From assembly GCF_000006405.1 (NCBI RefSeq), contig NW_003213003.1:8759-29667 (forward strand): a stretch of DNA of 20,909 bases, written 5' to 3'. Positions 10,338 through 18,256 of the stretch are shown piece after piece. Both the position numbers and the translations under genes were made by a program. Below the pieces are notes generated by a model. That model was not told the DNA's origin and ran no database searches. It worked only from the letters and a program-made list of their open reading frames with translations. Numbering within the stretch: the first letter of the stretch is position 1; every line of letters starts with the position of its first letter. Origin of the DNA: Perkinsus marinus ATCC 50983 (lineage: Eukaryota > Perkinsozoa > Perkinsida > Perkinsidae).

Positions 10338-10929
10338 GAAGTCGGTGTTACGCCTAGGAACGCGACAAGTCCATCCCGTCGGCCCCGACCACGATTCGTG
10401 CCTCATAAAAAATGGATGGTTACCAAAATCGACCGACATAATAGAAGCATCGGGGTCCGTGGCGGCGTTCCTGACGGCCGACGTGAGCGTCTGCTTATTG
10501 ACATGCACATGAGGCCTGCCTAAGCCGAGGCGTTGGCAGAGCAACTCAGTTTGGGTGCGGATCCTTCTTGGGTCAGCGTTTGTCAATGATGATAAGAACT
10601 AAAAAATGACCATCCATTTCCTGTTGATGCTCGAAATTACTCACCGCTTCGCTGTCCTCAGCAAGGAGGTTGTTGGGAGTAGCATCACCATGGATGGTGC
10701 CCCTACAGACTTGGTCGAGCAAAGCACTTCTCAGAAGTTCACTGCTGACGGCCTTGTCACTGTCAGGAGTTTTCTCGGCAGAAGCGATGACCCTGAGCTC
10801 CTCGCTGGCAGACACGAGTTTCTCGGCAGTTGGTAGGTCCTCAAACTCGTCAGAAAATTCATCGCTCTCCCCCTCATCGGAGCTCTCAGGGGGAGAGCTG
10901 GGCTTCTGAAATGTGTTCGTAGTCGCCAT
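10335..10929 (-). CDS. Acidic two-exon hypothetical protein
   Basis: Exon 1 is 10929-10645 (95 codons) and exon 2 is 10598-10335. The 46-nt intron has a GTGAGT donor and a TTTTTTAG acceptor, and the phase agrees; product 182 aa. The N-terminal third is strongly acidic and Ser-rich (SSDEGESDEFSDEFEDL), so probably disordered. The second half has TELLCQRLGLGRPHVHVNKQ and SAVRNAATDPDASIMSVDFG and looks folded, but I do not recognise a family. A second intron (donor in the DFG codon near 10405, acceptor near 10355) would swap the last 28 residues for a shorter end; both forms are open. It is divergent from the gene at 11022, with 92 nt between ATGs. Confidence 0.6.
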
Positions 10930-11021
10930 AACAGGTTAATAACTGCACGCAAACACAGAGCCATTTCGTACATTTAGAGTAGGGATACTCGCAAGAATAG
11001 AGGGTTTGCTCTCGACACCTG
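10930..11021. promoter_or_regulatory. Short divergent intergenic region
   Basis: Ninety-two nt separate the ATG at 10929 (minus) and the ATG at 11022 (plus). The arrangement implies a shared control region. No motif was recognised. Confidence 0.3.
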
Positions 11022-11543
11022 ATGGGGACTATGATGGGACTTCCATCAAAGAGTGGTGACGCCATTACAGAAACCGTGCAAATCGTCGTGCGGGGAATGA
11101 TCAATCATTTCGGGCGAAGCACGCAGGTTCAATTCCCACGGAGGGGATTTAGTATTTTGCGTCACCTTTACTTGAGTCGCGCTGACGTGTTGCAGACAAT
11201 GGCAGTAGCAATGATCGGGGGCGACTTCGTGACATCTTAACCGCTCAAATATCGGGTGTAATGACAGCCTTCCCATACAGGAGGTAGAAGAAACCACTCC
11301 AGAACGAACTATTATCCTAAACCCTCGCGATGGGTGCCAGTGATGTCGCAATGGCGAGAACGTTCAAGGGATGCGACCAGCAGAACATCTCCTCAGCAAC
11401 AGAGGCCGCATCCACGATCGATCGGTGTACATGGGCAGATCCTGGACGGTCGCATTGCGGCATCAAGGAAACAAAGAAGTATTAGAGTCCCCCTCGAACT
11501 GATACGTCAGCAATCACACTGGGGGTCACCAAGGACTGGTTGA
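11022..11543 (+). CDS. Possible HU-like (CCDC81-type) domain protein
   Basis: The first frame opens at an ATG at 11022. DAITETVQIVVRGMINHF, then GRSTQVQFPRRGFSIL, resembles the HU-like domain of CCDC81 proteins: a helix with IxxVVR followed by a strand with a basic, V-x-F-P-x-x-G pattern. CCDC81 proteins are eukaryotic and linked to centrosomes and cilia. The frame stops at 11240. A GTGACA donor just before that stop joins in phase to an acceptor near 11281, giving EVEETTPERTIILNPRDG. A second frame, rich in Arg, Gln and Ser, runs to a stop at 11543. The exact exon joins downstream of 11235 are not settled. The family call rests on a short, degenerate pattern. Confidence 0.35.
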
Positions 11544-12006
11544 GGCGTGACAGTGATCATTGACGAGCAGAATCCTTCTCTTTAATGCCACACGACCTCA
11601 TAAACGTTGTTGAAACGTTATCACGTGACCAATAGTGCACGAAGGATGCATACGTTATCACCGTGAAGGGTCGACTCCTCGAGCACATCGATAGTATCAT
11701 ATCAGTATTGAATATTCGCTGCATCGTCTTCCGAATTGTTTGACGGAACTGATCGCTTCATCGCTGTATAGCTGCTATAGCACCAACCCGACTGCTATAG
11801 CTCACAAGAGACCAATCACAGTAGCCCTAGAAGCACCTCATCACTGACCGTAGTTGTGGTATACAAGTTCTATATCACGCAAGGATTCAAAGATAAGAGT
11901 GAACCATTATCGGAAGCCACTATGTCAGTCGCATGGGCCTCCACATCAACCAGAGAATAACTCAACACAGAGGCGGCATGAGGAGCACTTCGAGATGGCG
12001 CTCAGT
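11544..12006. other. Intergenic region with short direct and inverted repeats
   Basis: No gene is supported. The 10-mer ACGTTATCAC occurs near 11614 and again, as ACGTTATCACCGTG, near 11651. CTGCTATAG occurs twice between 11768 and 11800, once in a near-palindromic context. These may be control or UTR elements of the two converging genes, or chance. Confidence 0.3.
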
Positions 12007-13510
12007 CTACAGCAGCTCACTGTCGTCGTCAACATCCACGACCCGGTCCGCCGAGTCTCCACATCCGGTCGTTCCATCAACCTGATACTCAAGGTGTCTC
12101 AGTCGTTACTCGATGAGACTGTACATCAGGCGCGTTGATCCCTCCCTCGGAAATCCTCAACGCTGTATTGGTGAAGTTGCTAGCAAGTTCGCCACCAGCA
12201 AAGCCACCAATGAGACCTCCAGCGATCGCACCAACTATCTGCATATGAAACTCTTGATGCATCATCTTCTGCATTGGGTCTGTCTACAGGAATTGGTATG
12301 GCGGCTTGTCCAATACCACAACCAGCCAGACTCCCAAGAGCTCGACTAGATGCTGATATACCAGCTCTGGAGATGTTAGTAACATGCGTATGCTCGGATA
12401 TCTCGCCACTCAACCGACGCCCGGCAGATTCTCTAAACCTATTGCACCGTGGCCATGGTAGAGACTACTAGCCTTACTCTCTCGCGAACACAGTAGCCTC
12501 CACTCCGAATGCGGCTAGTGCCCCAGCATGTCGAGCCACGCCTCCTCGTAGTGCTCCAGTTAGCACTGTTGCCGCCTCACGCGTTATTGCAGCGGAGGTG
12601 TGGGTCGTGGATGTCGACGTATCCGGTGCGGTATTCTGGAGGTTACTAATGTTTCCATAACAGTGCTTTACGTTCCCACCGGCACGCGGCCTTCGGGGAT
12701 CGCTGGTAGTGGTCGATGAGCAGGATCACACCGAGAGTCTTGACGGACTGACTACAGGGATGTACGCGACGAAGATCGATGGCGCTATGACTTCGAGGAT
12801 TCGACTTTCGACACTTCGATGGAGTACTGCACGCCAGTTCATATTCCCCGTAAGGATCCACAGAGCGAGCAGCTCTGCATGCGACATCCATCCACCAGTC
12901 CAAGCCTCTGCTGGCACTGAAATTGCAAGGGCAGCTTTTGACGCGCTGTCATAATACTCACACTGGGAGTCGGCCATAGTCTCCCAATATGTCAGAAGTG
13001 CAGCTTCGGAGAGCCCTCGCACTGCGTTTACTCGAAGCATGATGTCTGTGTTTGAACTCCGCAGAATAACAGGCCCAAGGTCTTGGTACCTTCGGGAGCA
13101 GATCGAGGAGAGGTAGTCAGTCGCACTCTATAGATTGTGCGCCGCTCTGTACTGTGCATGCGGAGCTCTCGTGACATGAGCACCTGGCAACGAGAGGTGG
13201 TCTTTAGAACAAGTACAGCTTGCTGAGACCTCAGTCACGTGGTAACCCCGGAGCTCGATCGCTTTGCCTCCGCAGCGTTGCTCGAAGACGACCATATGCC
13301 GGGCCTCACACCCTTCGATCACGAACTGATACGAGTAGAGACCACTCAATAGCCTCGTCGGAGTCAACTCACTAGATAGTCGAAGGCTCCAAGGGCTCGA
13401 ACATCGCTGAGTTCCTCCCATGTAATGGAAGAGCAGCTGATCGAACAGGCATCAGTCGGTTCCGAAGGCAACCGACGTGATTCAGTCTCGAGGGAAATCG
13501 GCGTCAACAT
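12007..13510 (-). CDS. Unrecognised 372-aa protein with Gly/Ala-rich membrane-like C-terminal half
   Basis: Nine exons: 13510-13373, 13325-13239, 13183-13090, 13045-12962, 12916-12766, 12702-12478, 12438-12288, 12238-12125, 12081-12007. Introns are 39-63 nt with GT-AG ends. Every junction keeps phase, and the sum, 1119 nt, is 372 codons plus stop, so the model is well supported although I know no family. The N-terminal half has WEELSDVRALGAFDYL, FVIEGCEARHMVVFEQRCGG and LSEAALLTYWETMADSQ and looks like a folded soluble domain. Residues about 222-258 are Ala/Gly-rich (LTGALRGGVARHAGALAAFG). LGSLAGCGIGQAAIPIP is followed by the glycine zipper IVGAIAGGLIGGFAGGE (311-327). It ends with an acidic tail (VDVDDDSELL). 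Glycine zippers pack helices in membranes, so a membrane or organelle-envelope role is possible. Confidence 0.65.
13455..13476. repeat. 7-bp inverted repeat inside exon 1 of the 372-aa gene
   Basis: GTCGGTT and AACCGAC flank an 8-base loop. It lies within coding sequence, so it may be chance. Confidence 0.3.
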
Positions 13511-13768
13511 TCAGCAAACTATCAGTGAAGAATGATAATTGCATTGAAAGAACGCATCCTCAGGGGTTCCTCCAGAACCACTGCATTGGTATAAACTCAT
13601 GGAGGCTCAGGGGCTCCTCAGGGAGTGCTGGAAAGCCATGGCAAGGGCCTCATCCTCATCCACCACTTGCCCAGCAGGATCGCCTTGAGCGAGTACTCAT
13701 TGACCCCTGGCCAGTAGCAGCATCCCTACATTGTAGGTAGGCGTTGCTGTCTTCGTGACGGGGTCTGA
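13511..13768 (-). other. Short intergenic stretch with a ubiquitin-interacting-motif-like frame
   Basis: This lies between the E2 stop and the ATG of the 372-aa gene. On the minus strand, 13666-13607 reads VVDEDEALAMAFQHSLRSP and then a stop. This fits the UIM pattern (acidic run, x, Leu, x, x, Ala, hydrophobic, x, x, Ser, hydrophobic). It could be a last exon of the E2 gene, but no good donor and acceptor pair was found to join them. Otherwise it is UTR. Confidence 0.25.
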
Positions 13769-14411
13769 CTATCCTTCCTTTGTGGTAGGCATGATCAACG
13801 GTCCACTGTCTAGCCTTCCTCTGGAACACCTCGGGGAAACTGATCCCGACAATGAGCGTCCCGACACACTAGAGGCCACAATCACCGACTGCTCAAGCTC
13901 ATCGCTAGCTTCCAAGTTGAGGGGGTCCCCGGTGTTCGGGTCGGCCAACAGGCTTATCAGCGATAAAAGGACGGTCTGTAGAGTGAGAAGTGGCGACCAA
14001 TGGTCTGCCTTAAGGATGTCCATACATATACGCCCACGTCCATCCCCTACAAGCCTCGATCAACCCCACAGGCACGAGTTGGTCATACCAGTGATGTTGG
14101 GATGCCATATAGGTGTTCGAAAACGCATTTTTGGTGGTTTGAAAGGGTAGCCTTCTGGGATGTCAATATCGATCGTCTAAGTAGTGTGAAAGTAGTAAAG
14201 GACTTCAGAGGCTTCCCACGAAAGATCCCCCTTCGTAAGGTGTACCAATACCTGGGGCCCTTTAATACACCCTACCCAACGGAGCATCGAGCTTGCTGAT
14301 GCTGGATCTGCAACGAGGGCCGATCAGAAGTAACAGGGACTGGCCAGCACGCTCACGGGCAGTGACTCCGTCTATTTTGTCTCTTTCCATCTGTCGTGCT
14401 TCAGCAGCCAT
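13769..14411 (-). CDS. Ubiquitin-conjugating enzyme E2
   Basis: Carries ubiquitin (or a relative) as a thioester and passes it to substrates with an E3. Exons: 14411-14357, 14307-14220, 14176-14089, 14046-13769; introns 42-49 nt. UBC-fold landmarks in order: helix 1 [20 protein letters not shown]-x-x-x-[30 protein letters not shown], the HPN motif in IWHPNI, the catalytic Cys in GRICMDILK, and [20 protein letters not shown] with a DP..GDPLN loop. HPN and Cys are kept, so the enzyme should be active. In exon 2 the frame changes between KGP and GTPYEGG: one base is missing in the GGGGCCC run near 14264, either a sequence error or a real lesion. With that base the protein is about 169 aa. The start is uncertain; helix 1 residues continue upstream of the ATG at 14411. 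The Ser-rich tail lacks the usual last two helices. Confidence 0.85.
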
Positions 14412-14617
14412 ACGTCTTACTGCGGCTACTGACGACTGACTCCCTGCGTTCTGACGCCTCTCCTGAGCTCATATATCAACAGAGAACTGCTTACTATGGC
14501 AGCTCTAGCGTTAGGCTCGTGCGCTTCCGACTCGTCGAGGCTCTCATCACTGATGGCGCTCTCATTACTCTCAGATTGACTATCATGTAGTCTGCCTACG
14601 AGCATTTAATCGAGTTC

Positions 14618-14731
14618 TCAATGATCGTGCTGAACGGGACTACTCCTCCCACGATGTTGCCTAGCTTCATTATGACAGTCGGCTCGTTGTGTGGCGTAGA
14701 CTGCGCGTTGTTTTGAAGGACCACATCCCAT
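14618..14731 (-). CDS. Possible first exon with N-myristoylation signal
   Basis: A 37-codon frame opens at an ATG at 14731 with MGCGPSK, a classical N-myristoylation plus palmitoylation start (Gly2, Cys3, Ser6). The overlapping frame from the ATG near 14674 (MKLGNIVGGVVPFSTII) is also open. A Ser/Glu-rich frame, SESNESAISDESLDESEAHE, lies at about 14577-14517 on the same strand. These could be 5' exons of the E2 gene or of a separate small gene, but I could not join them in phase. Confidence 0.2.
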   Translation of the reverse strand: MGCGPSKQRAVYATQRADCHNEARQHRGRSSPVQHDH

Positions 14732-15469
14732 AGAGCGGAACTGATGACCAGTCTCGGTGTCAATAGTCAAGCGTGTTTTCCTAGTAGCTCATCTCGCAGA
14801 TATCTCAGTGGAAACTGTCCACTGAAAAGTCTAATAGAAATGGATTAACTTCCCTTGATAACCATGCGCCCGGCCCGGGTCGGCTAAGTGTTGTATTCGT
14901 ATGTTGCTCTGTGTGATTGTGGTAAGAGTCTTAGCTTCGTCCCTCTTTGTCGCTAGTATTCATCTGCTGTAATACATAAGTTTTATTTCATATTGTTACT
15001 ATACATCAGTCAGCATTTACTGGTAATTGAGTTCTTGTGTTTAGTGATTTACCTCCTCTTTACAGGCGGGCGCTGCGCCGATCTTCTCCTGCTTGGACAT
15101 GTTCCACTTGTCACTAAAGATCAACTAACAGCAGACTGCGAGCTGAACAGTTCCACGTCGAACTTCAACCACGAATTATGAGGTATCTCGGCACCAGCTC
15201 CCGTGGCACCATAGCCGTAATAAGGATGGAGAGTGAAAATGGTCCGCCCCCTCGATGCATAGTAGCAACAGCTTCGTCCCAGCCATTGATAATCTACAGT
15301 CGCTATGGACAGAAGACTGTGTAAGAAATGGTGAAACTGGAAACCGAATGCTACGACAAAGGTAGATTTCAGCTGTTTTCTATACTAAGTGAAGCAACAA
15401 CACTGTAGTCACAAGACATCGTATTAACACACCATGACAAACATGAGTACTTCACAAGGCTACCAGTAG
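14732..15469. other. Long intergenic region without a supported gene
   Basis: No convincing gene on either strand. A hydrophobic plus-strand frame at 14993-15181 (62 codons) has no ATG at its start. A GC-rich patch with a CCCGG palindrome lies near 14873. The rest is AT-leaning and is probably the 3' UTR of the secreted protein gene and the 5' region of the E2 side. Confidence 0.3.
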
Positions 15470-16309
15470 TTAGTCGCGTACTGCCATATACCAAGAACGG
15501 ATATTATCCTTTCCGAAAGACTCACTCCCTTGTCGTATGAATGCTCTCAATAGACTTCCTTTAGACTTCCTCAATCGCTCGAGTTTGCCTGGTGCTCGTG
15601 TGAGAATCAAATAGAGATCGTTCCATTCTGTTGTACTTGTATTGTGGAAACGAATTTGGGATATGAGGAAACCACCAGCTTGGATATACTTGCTGGGAGA
15701 AGAGTTCTTATCCACTCTAGTCACACCAATCAGCGACTCGAGGACTCCATTTGCCCTCACTTTCACTTCCTCCTTGATCTCATCATTCATTTCTCCCACG
15801 TACTTGCCAGGTAGCAGTTTGCTGTAATTAAAGTACTCTTCAGACGTGAGGGTTCTTAATCCATTGGTTGTACAAAGTCGCTGTAGATCTGCTTGCATTT
15901 CACTCAATTTGAATCCCATCTCACTAGTGACCATCTGTGTTCCTCCTCTTTCTTCCGTGACGAACTCTAGGTTCTCAAAGCACCTCTTGTCGTCTCTGCC
16001 TACATCAACTGTGAACTGTTCCGTCAGGCCATGCTTGTCCAAGGCAAGGATGGTCGCACCAGCTGCAACCTCCTCAGTTTGGGGTTCAGTAACCAAGACC
16101 CAATGTAAGCCGATGGGCCGAGCACTCACCTTGGAATGCTTCAGTGGCTCAAAGGAGTAAAGGCCGGTTTGACGATGAACTATCTCATATTCCTCGTTAG
16201 TTGGTATGAAGAAATACGTTAGCTGATCACCCTCACCGTAAAGGATACGTAAAGGGTAGATCTTGGCACTAACAATGCCCAGGAGAAGGGCTGTAGTGAA
16301 CTTTAACAT
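15470..16309 (-). CDS. Intronless secreted protein, unknown family
   Basis: A single open frame gives 279 aa from an ATG at 16309. An ATG 29 codons further upstream is in frame, but the inner one is preferred because it begins MLKFTTALLLGIVSA, a typical signal peptide with a likely cut after SA. The mature part has no further membrane segment. It contains YGEGDQLTYFFIPTNEEYEI, RPIGLHWVLVTEP and LISQIRFHNTSTTEWNDLYL, looks beta-rich, and carries few cysteines. I do not recognise the family; secreted lineage-specific proteins are common in alveolate parasites, which is context only. It differs from its multi-exon neighbours in lacking introns. It is divergent from DPH1, with 117 nt between ATGs. 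Confidence 0.8.
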   Translation of the reverse strand: MLKFTTALLLGIVSAKIYPLRILYGEGDQLTYFFIPTNEEYEIVHRQTGLYSFEPLKHSKVSARPIGLHWVLVTEPQTEEVAAGATILALDKHGLTEQFTVDVGRDDKRCFENLEFVTEERGGTQMVTSEMGFKLSEMQADLQRLCTTNGLRTLTSEEYFNYSKLLPGKYVGEMNDEIKEEVKVRANGVLESLIGVTRVDKNSSPSKYIQAGGFLISQIRFHNTSTTEWNDLYLILTRAPGKLERLRKSKGSLLRAFIRQGSESFGKDNIRSWYMAVRD

Positions 16310-16426
16310 TGGAATCAACAGAGTGCTCCGAATGCTGTCGAGTCGCTCGAGGCGAGCGCGATCCGATTCGAACACCCTTACGATTTGCCAAATCATGGGA
16401 TTAACTTGTTGCTTGCCAGAGCCTCG
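16310..16426. promoter_or_regulatory. Divergent intergenic region between secreted protein and DPH1
   Basis: A stretch of 117 nt between the two proposed ATGs. A shared control region is likely if both starts are right. No motif was recognised. Confidence 0.3.
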
Positions 16427-18248
16427 ATGAACTGCCTTCAGTCGTCCAGTCGTACATTGTTCTTACCAATGCCACTAGGAGACTCTATTGACCCTGAACT
16501 GGGATATGATCCCGAGCTCCTCACTAGGGCCATAGCCCGAGCATTGCCGCCTGCCTACGACTTTGAAATACCTCAGACCATAAGCAAACTCCGAAAAAGG
16601 GTAGTAGGGGGAAGAAAAGGTGACCAACACAGGTGACTTTCCCTTAGAAATGCACCCATGTGGCCCTACAACTCCCCGATGGCCTCCTTCAGTTCGCCAC
16701 AATTCTTTCTGATTTATTCAAAAAGTAACTAAGCCACAGCTGGGCCTGCAGCTCTTCATGTAGGGGAAATACTCAGGTTTTGCACGCCTTATCTCCGCAC
16801 TGTCACGATCGTTGCTGATGCTGTTTTCGGAGCTTGCTGCATTGACGACCTCACTTGCCGGGCTATAGGAGCGGATGCTATGGTTCATTATGGTAGTACC
16901 GCAATAATGTGAGTAAGTGCAGTACACAGGCATCAGGTCACTCTTGCCTCACTCCAGTGGATCAGACTGTCGTCTACACGATGTGAGTAAAGCGGACCTA
17001 TTCCGTATCTTACATGGTGAACCTCTAGATATGTCCTAGTGCGTATATCATATGACGTTGATCACATGACCGCGTCATTAGCTGCGGCTGTTCCACCAGA
17101 GCAGAGGCCTGTAGCCTTGATGGCGACAGTCCAGTTCTCACAGATGCTGGACGAGGCGAAGGACATCATGCGCAGGAAGTAGCATCGGGAACATGACCTT
17201 TATGCAACTTTCACGACTTCAATTATTCAAACCGCACCTGCCAGATACGGGTGGTCCGAGGACGACTTGTTTATACCACAAGTGAAGCCATTGAGCAAGG
17301 GCGAGGTATGCTCACCCCCACCTCATTAACTATGATCCTCCCATTTAGACCTTAGGATGCACAGCGCCATCCCTAGACGATCGCGCTAAGACTATCTACT
17401 ATGTAGCAGACGGTCGCTTTCACTTGGAGGGTGCCATGTTGGCGAGTCCGAGCATCAGCAATGTGTAACATCCGAGCCGTCGTCGTATCCATAGTAGTAG
17501 TGCTATCACAGGTTGCGATATTGTCCCTATACTCGGCGACTATTCCGTGAGGGCTTAGATCAAGCTACCATGCATAGGATCAGAGAAGGGGAGATAGCAC
17601 GAGCAAGGGCGTCTAAGAAAACTGTTGGTGAGAAGCCCGAGCGTGGCGGTGGTCTTAGGGCAGCTTCTCAGGGTTGATCTTGGGAACACTGGGGCGGCAG
17701 GGCTCAGTGGGGATCCTGGAGTCGGTGAGGGAGATAGTACACAAATCCGGCAGGGACACTGTGACGGTGTTGCTGAGCGAGGTAAGAGTAGTAGTGATGC
17801 GGCTTATAGGTATCTTCCGTATTGTAGATCACCACAGAGAAGCTGAGAGACCTCGGTGACTCAGTAGGTTGTTGGGTGGAGGTGGCATGCCCGAGGTTGG
17901 CACTAGATTGGGGAGCTGCAGAGTAATATCCTTCTACCTTGTTCGTCGACACAGTACTCCTTGTAGTTATTCTAAGGATGCTCCTATGCTGTCGAGTTAC
18001 GAGGCTTGCGTTGCATTTGGAGATGAAAAGTAATACTACTACCTGGTACCGCAGCTGGGGAGTCTACCGCTATGAACTTCAGTGTTGCTGAATGTCGTCG
18101 TCTCTCGATTGAGTATCACATTAGTGTTGGTGGGGAAGTGCGTTTATATAGGCATCTCAACTTTGTAGGTACGGCAGAGCTTCGACCAATGGATGTTCCT
18201 CGTCGGGTACGTCCTGTTGTAAGAGGTCCGAGGAAGAGGAGCCTTTAA
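16427..18248 (+). CDS. DPH1: Diphthamide biosynthesis protein 1 (DPH1)
   Basis: Radical-SAM-like iron-sulfur enzyme; with Dph2 it transfers the 3-amino-3-carboxypropyl group of SAM to a histidine of elongation factor 2, the first step of diphthamide synthesis. Twelve exons: 16427-16600, 16648-16724, 16777-16892, 16937-16982, 17029-17178, 17245-17305, 17349-17464, 17512-17627, 17672-17781, 17828-17922, 17967-18029, 18083-18248. Introns are 43-66 nt, and the exons sum to 1290 nt, 429 aa, the family size. Landmarks: [109 protein letters not shown], and [16 protein letters not shown]. The three cluster cysteines fall at about residues 104/105, 212 and 343, with family-like spacing. The ATG at 16427 is the best start, but one slightly upstream is possible. 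The last exon is basic and less conserved. Confidence 0.95.
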
Positions 18249-18256
18249 GGTATCCT

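Noticed and set aside
11120-11150. GGTTCAATTCC, a B-box-like tRNA signal
   Set aside because: The T-stem does not pair and there are no matching acceptor ends.
16385-16426. Longer DPH1 N-terminus from a TTG at 16385
   Set aside because: There is no ATG; the first in-frame ATG is at 16427 and the family N-terminus is variable.
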